Below, in pieces: positions 51,752 through 60,356 of a stretch of DNA of 64,000 bases; the stretch's first letter is position 1; each line of letters starts with the position of its first letter. Source of the DNA: Consotaella aegiceratis (GTDB lineage: Bacteria; Pseudomonadota; Alphaproteobacteria; Rhizobiales; Rhizobiaceae). The notes under the pieces are model-generated. The model was not told where the DNA came from and searched no databases. It worked only from the letters and a program-made list of their open reading frames with translations. The DNA lies in NCBI RefSeq assembly GCF_036541425.1, contig NZ_JAZHFT010000002.1, forward strand, positions 248,001 through 312,000, given 5' to 3'. The position numbers and the translations under genes are program-made.

Positions 51752-54415
51752 ATGGACGGGTCGATTGTCGATAAGGCGGTGCGCACCACCTGCCCCTATT
51801 GTGGGGTGGGCTGCGGCGTCATCGCCACCCCGCACGCCGACGGCAGCGTCGGCATTGCCGGCGATCCGGATCATCCGGCCAATTTCGGCCGGCTTTGCTC
51901 CAAGGGCTCGGCCCTCGGCGAGACCCTCGGCCTCGAAACCCGCCTCACCCATCCGACGATCGGCGGCGCGCGGGCAAGCTGGGACGAGGCGCTCGACCGC
52001 GTCGCCTCGCGCTTCAGCCAGGCGATTGCCGAACACGGGCCGGATTCGGTCGCCTTCTACGTCTCCGGCCAGCTGCTCACCGAGGACTATTACGTCGCCA
52101 ACAAGCTGATGAAGGGTTTCATCGGCTCGGCCAACATCGACACCAATTCGCGCCTGTGCATGGCGTCTTCCGTCGCCGGCCATCGCCGGGCCTTCGGCTC
52201 GGACACGGTTCCTGGCGTCTACGAGGACCTGGAAGAGGCCGACCTCGTCGTCCTCGTCGGCTCCAACCTCGCCTGGTGCCATCCGGTCCTCTACCAGCGC
52301 CTGGCGGCGGCCAAGGCGCTGCGACCCGCGATGAAAGTCGTCCTCGTCGATCCGCGGCGGACCCAGACCGCCGATCTCGCCGATTTGCATCTGCCGATCG
52401 CGGCCAATGGCGACGCGGCGCTGTTTGCCGGCCTCCTCGCCCATCTCGCCGAGGTCGGCGCCGTCGCCGCCGACTATGTGGCGCGTCACACCGAAGGCTT
52501 CGGGGCCGCCATGAGCGCGGCCCGATCGCTCCGCCGCGCCGACATCGCCCGCCTGACCGGCCTGCCGGCCGCCTCGATTGCAGCCTTCTACGACCTCTTC
52601 GCCAGAACCGAGAAGGTCGTTACCGTCTATAGCCAGGGGGTCAACCAGTCGGTCGGCGGCACCGACAAGGTGAACGCCATCGTCAACTGCCATCTGGCGA
52701 CGGGACGGATCGGCCGGCGCGGCATGGGGCCTTTCTCCGTCACCGGTCAGCCCAACGCCATGGGCGGGCGCGAGGTCGGCGGCATGGCCAACATGCTCGC
52801 CGCTCACATGGAGATCGAAAATCCCGACCACCGTGCGCTGGTCCGGGACTTTTGGGCCGCGCCGACCATAGCGGACAAGCCCGGCCTCAAGGCGGTCGAC
52901 CTGTTCGAAGCGGTCGCGGACGGCCGCATCAAGGCTCTGTGGATCATGGGCACCAATCCGGTCGTTTCGATGCCGGATGCCGATAGCGTCAAGGCGGCGC
53001 TGAAAGCCTGCCCCTTCGTCGTCGTCTCCGATGTCGTCGCCTCGACCGATACGCTGCACTTTGCCGACGTGGCGCTACCGGCTGCCGCCTGGGGCGAGAA
53101 GACCGGCACGGTCACCAATTCGGAGCGTCGGATCTCGCGCCAGCGCGCCTTCCTTCCGCTGCCCGGCGAGGCCCGGCCCGACTGGGCGATCGTCGCCGAC
53201 GTCGCCCGCCGCATGGGATTTGGCGAGGCCTTCGCCTTCTCCCATCCGTCCGAGATTTTTGTCGAGCATGCGCGGCTCTCCGGCACCGACAACGACGGCG
53301 CCCGCGCTTTCGACATCGGCGCGTTCGGGGTGATCGGACAGGAGGAGTACGACCGCCTCATCCCGACGCTTTGGCCGCAGCCCGCCGCAGGGCCGGCGCG
53401 GACGCGCTTCTTTGGCGAAGGCGGCTTTTACCATGGCGATGGCAAGGCGCGTTTCATGCCGGCCGCCCCGATGGATCGCGCACTCGCTGCGCAGACGCTC
53501 CTGCTCAACACCGGCCGGGTGCGCGACCATTGGCACACCATGACCCGCACCGGCCTGTCGCCGCGCCTCTCCGGCCATCTGGCCGAACCCTTCGCCGAGA
53601 TTGCGCCCGACGACGCGGCCGCTCGCGGCATCAAGGACGCCGATCTGGTCGAGGTCACCTCGGCGCGCGGCTCGGTGACCGTACGTGCGCTGGTCACCGA
53701 GCGCCAGCAGACGGGGACGGTGTTCGTGCCGATGCACTGGACCGGTGAAGTCGCGGCGAACGCCCGCGTCAACGCCCTGGTCGAGGCCCTGGTCGATCCT
53801 GTGTCCGGACAGCCGGGATCCAAGGCGACACCCGTGCGCGTCGCCCGCTTCAAGGCCGCATGGTACGGCTTTGCGGTTCTGACCGAAAAGCCGGCGGCGA
53901 TCGAGGCGTCCTATTGGGCGCTCGCCCGCACCGAAGGCGGCTGGCGCCTGGAGCTTGCCGGCACCGACCCTCTCACCGACGGAACGGCGCTGGCCGAAAG
54001 TCTCTTCGGCTCCGGCAACGAGGCCGAGCGGCTCGCCTATCACGACAGCCGGGCCGGTGCCCATCGCTTCGCTGCGCTCAAGGAGGGGAAGCTCTTCGGC
54101 GCGCTTTGGCTTGCGCGCGAGCCCGTCGCCGTTTCGCGGCTCTGGGCCGCCCGGCGTCTGACGGCGGACGATGCGTCGGCGGACCGCTCGCGCATCCTTG
54201 CCGGGCGCAGCGGCGGCGACCGGCCCGATCCCGGCGCTATCGTCTGCTCGTGCTTTTCCGTCGGCAGCAACGACATCGTCCGTGCCGTGCACAACGGCGG
54301 CTGCATCAGCGTCGAGGCGGTCGGCGAAGCCCTCAAGGCGGGCACCAATTGCGGCTCCTGCCGCAGCGAGATCAAGGAGATCATCGATGGCACGAAGCTT
54401 CGACAGTCGGCCTGA
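51752..54415 (+). CDS. nasA: Assimilatory nitrate reductase catalytic subunit with C-terminal BFD domain
   Basis: An 887-residue molybdopterin oxidoreductase. The N-terminal [4Fe-4S] motif is CPYCGVGCGV with the last Cys in FGRLCSKG. The Mo-bisMGD domains follow, with GQLLTEDYYVANKLMKGF and NSRLCMASSV (Cys ligand to Mo). The C-terminal BFD-type [2Fe-2S] domain is VCSCFSVGSNDIV with CGSC, typical of alphaproteobacterial NasA. It reduces nitrate to nitrite in the cytoplasm. Start ATG 51752. It overlaps cysG by 29 bases if ATG 54387 is used. Confidence 0.95.
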   Translation: MDGSIVDKAVRTTCPYCGVGCGVIATPHADGSVGIAGDPDHPANFGRLCSKGSALGETLGLETRLTHPTIGGARASWDEALDRVASRFSQAIAEHGPDSVAFYVSGQLLTEDYYVANKLMKGFIGSANIDTNSRLCMASSVAGHRRAFGSDTVPGVYEDLEEADLVVLVGSNLAWCHPVLYQRLAAAKALRPAMKVVLVDPRRTQTADLADLHLPIAANGDAALFAGLLAHLAEVGAVAADYVARHTEGFGAAMSAARSLRRADIARLTGLPAASIAAFYDLFARTEKVVTVYSQGVNQSVGGTDKVNAIVNCHLATGRIGRRGMGPFSVTGQPNAMGGREVGGMANMLAAHMEIENPDHRALVRDFWAAPTIADKPGLKAVDLFEAVADGRIKALWIMGTNPVVSMPDADSVKAALKACPFVVVSDVVASTDTLHFADVALPAAAWGEKTGTVTNSERRISRQRAFLPLPGEARPDWAIVADVARRMGFGEAFAFSHPSEIFVEHARLSGTDNDGARAFDIGAFGVIGQEEYDRLIPTLWPQPAAGPARTRFFGEGGFYHGDGKARFMPAAPMDRALAAQTLLLNTGRVRDHWHTMTRTGLSPRLSGHLAEPFAEIAPDDAAARGIKDADLVEVTSARGSVTVRALVTERQQTGTVFVPMHWTGEVAANARVNALVEALVDPVSGQPGSKATPVRVARFKAAWYGFAVLTEKPAAIEASYWALARTEGGWRLELAGTDPLTDGTALAESLFGSGNEAERLAYHDSRAGAHRFAALKEGKLFGALWLAREPVAVSRLWAARRLTADDASADRSRILAGRSGGDRPDPGAIVCSCFSVGSNDIVRAVHNGGCISVEAVGEALKAGTNCGSCRSEIKEIIDGTKLRQSA

Positions 54416-55949
54416 CGGCTCCCAAGGAGCGGGGCGTGCGGGCCAACCTCGCCGCGCCCGCATGGACGCCTTGGCATCGCTTCCGGTCTTCTACGACCTC
54501 GCCGGCAAGCGGGCGGTCGTTGCCGGCGGGACCGCCGCTTCCGCCTGGAAGGCGGAGCTCCTGGCCGCGACCGGGGCAGCCGTCGAGGTCCATGCCCCGG
54601 CTCGCGAGGTTTGCGACGAGATGCACGCACTGATCGAGGCCCACTCGATCGTCCATCTCGATCGCCCTTGGACAACGGCGAGTTTTGAGGGAGCGGCGAT
54701 CGCCATCGGCGACTGCGAAAGCGAAGAGGAAGCGGCGCGCTTTGCTGCCGCCGCCCATGCAGCCGGCGTTCCCGTCAACGTCATCGACAAGCCGGCTTAT
54801 TGCGACTTCCGCTTCGGCTCGATCGTCAACCGCTCGCCTGTCGTCGTCGGCATTTCCACCGACGGCGCCGCGCCGATCCTCGGCCAGGCGATCCGCCGCC
54901 GCATCGAGACGCTGCTGCCGCCGTTTCTCGCCGACTGGGCGGGCCTCGCCGCCAACGTGCGCGACACCGTCATGACGCGCCTTGCCGCGGGCGCGCCCCG
55001 ACGCGCCTTCTGGGAGCGTTTCAGCGATCGGGCCTTCGTCGCACCGGTGGACAAGGCCGCCGTGACCAACGTGAAGCGCCTCGTCGACGATCTGGCGCAG
55101 GCGCCGGCCTCCGGCGGCCGGGTGACGCTGGTCGGCGCCGGACCGGGTGCCGCCGAGCTCCTGACGCTGAAGGCCGTACGCGCACTCCAGGCGGCCGACG
55201 TCATCCTGTTCGACGATCTCGTCTCGAGCGAGGTGCTGGAGCTCGCCCGGCGCGAGGCCAAGCGCATGCTGGTCGGCAAGCGCGCGGCGCGCGAAAGCTG
55301 CCGCCAGGAAGAGATCAACGCGCTGATGATCAAGCTCGCCAAGGCGGGCAAGCATGTGGTGCGGCTAAAGTCGGGCGACGTCTCGGTGTTCGGACGCGCC
55401 GGCGAGGAATTGGCCGAGCTTGCCCGCGAGGGCATCCCGGCGACGATCGTTCCCGGCATCACCGCCGCCTCGGCGCTCGCCGCCGCCTTCGGCGTGTCGC
55501 TCACCCATCGCGATCGGGCAAGCCAGCTTCGCCTCGTCACCGGCCATTCCAAGCACGGCGGCCTTCCCGAGGATCTCGACTGGCCGGCACTCGCCGAGCC
55601 GCGCGCAACCACCGTTTTCTACATGGGCGGACGCATGGCCGAAAAGATCGCCGCGCGCCTGACCGCCGAGGGCCTCGGCACCGAGACGCCCGTCGCCGTC
55701 GCCGCCAACCTGTCGCGGCCCGACGAGACCCTTTGCGCGGGCCGGCTGTCGGATCTCGGCGCCATAGTCGGCCGCATCGGCCTCGACCGCCCCATCTTGA
55801 TCGGCGTCGGCCAAGTGTTCGCCGAGGCGGAAAGGGCGTTCGCCGAAGAGCCCATGACGGTCGAGGCGGAGCCAGAGGAAGCGCGGACAGTCGGACGTTC
55901 CGCTACGGAGCGGTCGGCGATCAGGGCGACTGCACCCTGTGCGTCTTGA
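54387..55949 (+). CDS. cysG: Siroheme synthase, bifunctional
   Basis: A 520-residue (or 495 from ATG 54462) protein. The N-terminal precorrin-2 dehydrogenase/ferrochelatase domain shows GKRAVVAGGTAASAWKAELL and ISTDGAAPILGQAIRRRIE. The C-terminal uroporphyrinogen-III methyltransferase domain shows VTLVGAGPGAAELLTLKA, RLKSGDVSVFGRAGEE and VPGITAASALAAA. It makes siroheme for NirB. The first start overlaps nasA by 29 bases; the second begins MDALASLPVFYDLAGKRAV and is also plausible. It ends 28 bases before the convergent small gene. Confidence 0.93.
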   Translation: MARSFDSRPDGSQGAGRAGQPRRARMDALASLPVFYDLAGKRAVVAGGTAASAWKAELLAATGAAVEVHAPAREVCDEMHALIEAHSIVHLDRPWTTASFEGAAIAIGDCESEEEAARFAAAAHAAGVPVNVIDKPAYCDFRFGSIVNRSPVVVGISTDGAAPILGQAIRRRIETLLPPFLADWAGLAANVRDTVMTRLAAGAPRRAFWERFSDRAFVAPVDKAAVTNVKRLVDDLAQAPASGGRVTLVGAGPGAAELLTLKAVRALQAADVILFDDLVSSEVLELARREAKRMLVGKRAARESCRQEEINALMIKLAKAGKHVVRLKSGDVSVFGRAGEELAELAREGIPATIVPGITAASALAAAFGVSLTHRDRASQLRLVTGHSKHGGLPEDLDWPALAEPRATTVFYMGGRMAEKIAARLTAEGLGTETPVAVAANLSRPDETLCAGRLSDLGAIVGRIGLDRPILIGVGQVFAEAERAFAEEPMTVEAEPEEARTVGRSATERSAIRATAPCAS

Positions 55950-55977
55950 CCACTGCCGACGATGAAGCCCTGCCGGC

Positions 55978-56181
55978 TCAGGCGAAGATCAGCCAGACGA
56001 CGATCAGCGCCGAAACGATGGCCGCGATCAGCCAGATCATCGGCCAGGCCCGGCCTTCCTGGCGCTGAACCGACGCCGAGTCGGCCGGTGCCGGCGTGGA
56101 ATGGTCGGTATCGACGCTCGTGTCGATTGCGGATTTGAGGGCCGGATTGAGGCCCTTGGCGTCCTTGGGACTCTCGTTCAT
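55978..56181 (-). CDS. Small membrane-anchored hypothetical protein (67 residues)
   Basis: A 67-residue protein starting at ATG 56181 after GAGGAGAG. The first 45 residues are polar; the last 22 (WPMIWLIAAIVSALIVVWLIF) form one transmembrane helix near the C-terminus. No family is recognised. It is the last gene of the nar operon on this strand, 13 bases after the preceding 100-residue gene. It may be an accessory of the membrane nitrate reductase. Confidence 0.65.
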   Translation of the reverse strand: MNESPKDAKGLNPALKSAIDTSVDTDHSTPAPADSASVQRQEGRAWPMIWLIAAIVSALIVVWLIFA

Positions 56182-56194
56182 CGAACTCTCCTCG

Positions 56195-56497
56195 TCAAAA
56201 TGCGCCGGTGCCGTCGCTCTCGCGGACAAGACGCCAGTCGAGCATGGTGAAAAGGCAGACGCGGCCAGGGTCGTCTGTGGCCCGGAGGCGCGACGTCAGA
56301 TCCGCCCAGTCGTCCTCGGAACCGAACTGCGAAAAGTCGGCGACCGCACCGCGCACGAAGCTCGGCACCGTCTCGCCAAGCCGCGCGGCGGCGGTTTCGA
56401 TGCTGGCCGCACGGTCCGGATCGTTGTCGGCGATCCAACGGACGACCGTACCCGACGAGCGGCGCGCCTCGGCCAGGATGTCGCCGAGCATCATCAT
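56195..56497 (-). CDS. Hypothetical protein in the nar operon (100 residues)
   Basis: A 100-residue soluble protein (MMMLGDILAEARRSSGTVVR to a C-terminal FTMLDWRLVRESDGTGAF). The start overlaps the stop of the parvulin-type gene (ATGA), which argues for real coupled translation. Mostly helical with alternating polar residues; no motif recognised. A role in nitrate reductase assembly is possible from context only. Confidence 0.65.
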   Translation of the reverse strand: MMMLGDILAEARRSSGTVVRWIADNDPDRAASIETAAARLGETVPSFVRGAVADFSQFGSEDDWADLTSRLRATDDPGRVCLFTMLDWRLVRESDGTGAF

Positions 56498-57390
56498 CGC
56501 CCGATCTCCGGCTCGACGACGACCCCTTCGATCTCCGCCGCCTCGACAAGTCGGGCGACGAGACGGCTGGCCGCGACCGTCCAGGCGCGCGCCGCCAGCA
56601 TCTCGGCGATCTTCGGCTTCATCACCTCGAAGGGCAGGGTCTCGCCCTCGATACGCCGATGCAGCCGGACGACATGCCAGCCGAAGCGCGAGCGCACCGG
56701 CTGGGGGGCCGTCGTGCCGGGGTATAGCGAAAACAGCGCGCCCTCGACCTCCCGCACCAGTTCGCCGCGTCGAATCTGACCCAGCGATCCGTTCTGCCGG
56801 GCAGAAGGACAACGGGAGAAAGCCCGCGCCGCCTCGGCAAAGGCCGCGTCATCGTCGCGCACCTGCCCGATAATGGCTGCGGCGTGCTCGCGCGCGGCAG
56901 TCCAGGCTTCGTCATCGTCGCTCTCGGGCTCGATCAGGACATGGGAGGCCTCCAGCAGATCGGCCGTGCGGAAGCGTTGGCGCTCGGCCTCGTACACCCG
57001 GCGGCACTCCGTGTCGGTCGGCAGGGCCGGTTCCACCTCCCGGTCGAGGAGCGTCGCGATCAGCGCTTCGTCGTCGGCCCCCTCGCCTGGGAGCGCGCGG
57101 GTCGGGTCGAGGCGGCGCGCCTCTTCCAGAAGCAGGTGGCGGATCACCAGGGCGCTGGCCGCCGCCGTCCACGCGGCGTCGGCATTCTCGGCCGGGTGAT
57201 GCTGCATTTCACGAGCGATCGCCTCCGGCGCGATCTCCGCCCCGTTGACGAAGACGTCGGAGAAGACAGGCGGCGCCGGCCGTCGCGGGCTCGGCGCCCC
57301 GCCGCAGCCGCCGCTCTCGCAGGCGCTCGGCATGACCGAACGCACGCGCTTTTCGACCGGGGCATGCTCGATGGCGATGGAATGGGCCAT
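56494..57390 (-). CDS. Parvulin-type peptidyl-prolyl isomerase of the nar operon
   Basis: A 298-residue protein. The C-terminal half (about 150-265) is a PpiC parvulin domain (EASHVLIEPES, CPSARQNGSLGQIRRGELV, RSRFGWHVVRLHRR). The N-terminal half is NifM-like with a Cys/Gly-rich segment SACESGGCGGAPSP. There is no signal peptide, so it is probably cytoplasmic. Parvulins often follow narGHJI and may help fold or assemble the reductase. It lies one base after narI. Confidence 0.88.
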   Translation of the reverse strand: MAHSIAIEHAPVEKRVRSVMPSACESGGCGGAPSPRRPAPPVFSDVFVNGAEIAPEAIAREMQHHPAENADAAWTAAASALVIRHLLLEEARRLDPTRALPGEGADDEALIATLLDREVEPALPTDTECRRVYEAERQRFRTADLLEASHVLIEPESDDDEAWTAAREHAAAIIGQVRDDDAAFAEAARAFSRCPSARQNGSLGQIRRGELVREVEGALFSLYPGTTAPQPVRSRFGWHVVRLHRRIEGETLPFEVMKPKIAEMLAARAWTVAASRLVARLVEAAEIEGVVVEPEIGR

Positions 57391-57391
57391 G

Positions 57392-58126
57392 TCAGCGTCC
57401 GCCTTCGCCCTTCGCCGCCGTCCGCCTCACACGTCCGACGGGGGCGAGCGAACGCACGATCTGGTAGCCCGGCCGGAACAGGAACCAGATCGGCGCGGAG
57501 AACACGTGGACGAGACGCGTGAACGGCGTGATCAGGAACAGGGTCAGTCCAAGGATGATGTGGAGCTTGTAGACCAGCGCCACGTCGACGATGATGTCGG
57601 GCGCGGCCGGATTGAACGTCAGGATGCCGTTCGCCCAGCCCATCAGTAGAACCATCTCCTCACCCTGCAGCGCCTGCATCGTCCAGTAGGTGGTGGCGAT
57701 GCCGAGGGCGAGTTGCAGCCAGATGAGCACCAGCACGGCGATGTCGCCATAGGAGGATGAGCGGCGGATGCGCGCGTCGAACAGCCGGCGATGAAGCAGC
57801 AGGCTCGCCCCGACGAAGGCGGAGATGCCGGCGAGCCCGCCGACGATCAGCGCCGTCATCTGCTTGAAGCCATGGCTGACGCCGACGGCGTCGAAGAAGT
57901 TGATCGGCGTCAGCAGTCCGACGAAATGGCCGGCGAAGAGCATCAGGACGCCGAGATGGAAGAGGTTCGAGCCGATCATCAGCTGCCGGCGCCGCAGGAA
58001 CTGGCTCGACTGCGAGCGCCAGGAATACTGGTCCTTGTCGAAACGCAGGATGGAGCCGACCACGAGAACGGTGATGGCCAGATAGGGATACCAGCCGAAG
58101 GCCAGCTGGTTGATGAAGTTGCTCAC
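57392..58126 (-). CDS. narI: Respiratory nitrate reductase gamma subunit, cytochrome b
   Basis: A 244-residue NarI with five hydrophobic helices (FINQLAFGWYPYLAITVLVV, LGVLMLFAGHFVGLL and so on) and paired haem-ligand His residues (FHLGVLMLFAGH, KLHIILG, TRLVHVFSAP). It oxidises quinol and passes electrons to NarH. The GTG 58126 start has GGGAGGAA upstream. It is 14 bases after narJ. Confidence 0.94.
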   Translation of the reverse strand: MSNFINQLAFGWYPYLAITVLVVGSILRFDKDQYSWRSQSSQFLRRRQLMIGSNLFHLGVLMLFAGHFVGLLTPINFFDAVGVSHGFKQMTALIVGGLAGISAFVGASLLLHRRLFDARIRRSSSYGDIAVLVLIWLQLALGIATTYWTMQALQGEEMVLLMGWANGILTFNPAAPDIIVDVALVYKLHIILGLTLFLITPFTRLVHVFSAPIWFLFRPGYQIVRSLAPVGRVRRTAAKGEGGR

Positions 58127-58140
58127 TTGGGTTCCTCCCG

Positions 58141-58833
58141 TCAGGCCGATTTGGCGGCGACGGCCGCCTTGCGGGCGGCGCGGATCTTGGCGACGAGCCC
58201 GGTCGGCCCCCCCATGTCGTGCGGGCCCGTAAAGGCGATGGGCGCCTCTTCCCATTCCTCGTCGATCGTCGAGATGTCATCCGACGGCGCGGCCTGCTGA
58301 AGCTCGGCCAGCGCCTCGCCGTCGGGCTTGGCACCGGCGACGGCCAAGATCGCGCCGAACACCGGCGCATAGTCCGATCCCCGCTCGCCGAGCCGTTCTT
58401 CGAGCGCGGCGAAGACGTGAGCCGGCTGGCCCAGCATCTCGCGCGCCTCCGCCTCCGGCAGGCAGGAGGCGAATTCGAGGAAGGCAGGCACGTAGTCCGG
58501 CAGTTCCTCGCTCTCCATCAGCAGGCCGTGGCGGGCATAGGTCTCGCCGAGATCGACCATCGCCTGGCCGCGCTCGCGGCTTTCGCCGTGAACGTGTTCG
58601 AAGAGATGCAGGGCGAGCGAACGTGAGCGATCGAACAGCTCGCTATAGGCCGCCTGGCTGTCGAGGACGTCGTCCGCCTCGATGCGGAGAAGCAGCGGCT
58701 CCAGCCGACGGAGCGCCGGGCGAGCAAGGGTTCCCTCTTCCTGCAAGGCGCTCCGCACCTCGCCCATATGAGCTTTCAGCTCGTCGTTCGGATAGGTGAG
58801 AAGCGCCGCGAAGGCGCGCAGCGTCCGTCTCAT
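58141..58833 (-). CDS. narJ: Nitrate reductase molybdenum cofactor assembly chaperone
   Basis: A 230-residue NarJ-family chaperone (MRRTLRAFAALLTYPNDEL, LFEHVHGESRERGQAMVDL, LPDYVPAFLEFAS). It is needed for cofactor insertion into NarG and is not part of the final enzyme. The start overlaps the narH stop by four bases. The C-terminal tail is long and basic. Confidence 0.94.
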   Translation of the reverse strand: MRRTLRAFAALLTYPNDELKAHMGEVRSALQEEGTLARPALRRLEPLLLRIEADDVLDSQAAYSELFDRSRSLALHLFEHVHGESRERGQAMVDLGETYARHGLLMESEELPDYVPAFLEFASCLPEAEAREMLGQPAHVFAALEERLGERGSDYAPVFGAILAVAGAKPDGEALAELQQAAPSDDISTIDEEWEEAPIAFTGPHDMGGPTGLVAKIRAARKAAVAAKSA

Positions 58834-60356
58834 GTCGGGATATCCATGTAAGGTTTGCGGGGCGTTCGCTTGGAACTGCCGAAGAGATTGGTTTCGGTCC
58901 GGCCGTTGGTGCCTTCGCGGAAGCCGAAGCCGGCCGAGCCGCGCAGCAGATAGGCGTCCTCCTCCCACTCGCGGTGGGCGGTGGGGATGACGTAGCGGTC
59001 CTCATAGGCCGCGAGCGCCATCACCTTGTACATCTCCTCGATCGTCTCGACCGAGAGCCCGACGCGGCCTGGGATCGAGGCGTCTGCCGCCCCGTCGACG
59101 CTCAGCCCACGCATATAGGCGCGCATCGCCAGCATCCGCTCCAGCGCCTGGGCGACCGGTGCCTCGTCGCCGGCCGTCAGGAGGTTGGCGAGATAGCGCA
59201 GCGGGATACGCAGGCTGCGGACGTCGGGCATGTTGTCCTTGACCGACATCCTGCCCGCCTCGGCCGCCGACTGGATCGGCGAAAGCGGCGGCACGTACCA
59301 GACCATCGGCAGCGTGCGGTATTCGGGATGGAGCGGGAAGGCCACCTTCCACTCCATCGCCATCTTGTAGACCGGCGAACGACGTGCCGCTTCCAGCCAT
59401 GCCTCGGGCACGCCATCCGCCCGCGCCTGCGCCGTCACCTCTTCGTCGTAAGGGTTCAGGAAGACGCCGAGTTGGGCCTCGTAGAGGTCCTTGGGATCCT
59501 CGACGGAGGCCGCCGCCTCGATGCGGTCGGCGTCGTAGAGGACGACGCCGAGATAGCGAATGCGCCCGACGCAGGTTTCCGAGCACACGGTCGGCTGGCC
59601 GGTCTCGATCCTCGGATAGCAGAAGATGCACTTCTCGGATTTGCCCGAAGACCAGTTGTAGTAGATCTTCTTGTAGGGGCAGCCGGAGACGCACATGCGC
59701 CAGCCGCGGCACTTCTCCTGGTCGATGAGGACGATGCCGTCCTCGGCGCGCTTGTAGATCGCGCCCGACGGGCAGGAGGCGAGGCAGGTCGGGTTGAGGC
59801 AGTGCTCGCACAGCCTCGGCAGATACATCATGAAGGTCTGCTCGAACTCGCCGAGCATCGCCTTTTCGACGCCTTCGAAGTTGTAGTCCTTCGAGCGCTT
59901 GTCGAACTCGCCGCCGAGCATGTCCTCCCAGTTGCCGCTCCACTCGATCTTGTCCATCACCTCGCCGGTGACGAGCGAGCGCGGCTTGGCCGAGGGCTGG
60001 GCCTGGAGCTCCGGCGCCTTCTGCAGCCATTCGTATTCGAACGTATAGGGCTCGTAGAAGTCGTCGATCTCCGGCAGATGCGGGTTGGCGAAGATCTTGG
60101 ACAGGATCCGCCACTTGGCGCCCTGCTTCGGCACGATCTTGCCGTTCGACTGGCGCGTCCAGCCGCCCTGCCAGCGGGTCTGGTTCTCCCAGTCCTTGGG
60201 ATAGCCGATGCCGGGCTTGGTCTCGACATTGTTGAACCAGGCGTATTCGACGCCCTCGCGGTTGGTCCAGACGTTCTTGCAGGTGATCGAGCAGGTGTGA
60301 CAGCCGATGCACTTGTCGAGGTTGAGGACCATCGCGACCTGTGCGCGGATCTTCAT
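58830..60356 (-). CDS. narH: Respiratory nitrate reductase beta subunit
   Basis: A 508-residue electron-transfer subunit. Four Fe-S clusters are marked by CIGCHTCSITCKNVW, CEHCLNPTCLASCPSG, CRGWRMCVSGCPYKK (one Cys replaced by Trp, as for a [3Fe-4S] cluster) and CIFCYPRIETGQPTVC with CSETC. It starts at ATG 60356, overlapping the narG stop. It links NarI haems to NarG. Confidence 0.96.
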   Translation of the reverse strand: MKIRAQVAMVLNLDKCIGCHTCSITCKNVWTNREGVEYAWFNNVETKPGIGYPKDWENQTRWQGGWTRQSNGKIVPKQGAKWRILSKIFANPHLPEIDDFYEPYTFEYEWLQKAPELQAQPSAKPRSLVTGEVMDKIEWSGNWEDMLGGEFDKRSKDYNFEGVEKAMLGEFEQTFMMYLPRLCEHCLNPTCLASCPSGAIYKRAEDGIVLIDQEKCRGWRMCVSGCPYKKIYYNWSSGKSEKCIFCYPRIETGQPTVCSETCVGRIRYLGVVLYDADRIEAAASVEDPKDLYEAQLGVFLNPYDEEVTAQARADGVPEAWLEAARRSPVYKMAMEWKVAFPLHPEYRTLPMVWYVPPLSPIQSAAEAGRMSVKDNMPDVRSLRIPLRYLANLLTAGDEAPVAQALERMLAMRAYMRGLSVDGAADASIPGRVGLSVETIEEMYKVMALAAYEDRYVIPTAHREWEEDAYLLRGSAGFGFREGTNGRTETNLFGSSKRTPRKPYMDIPT

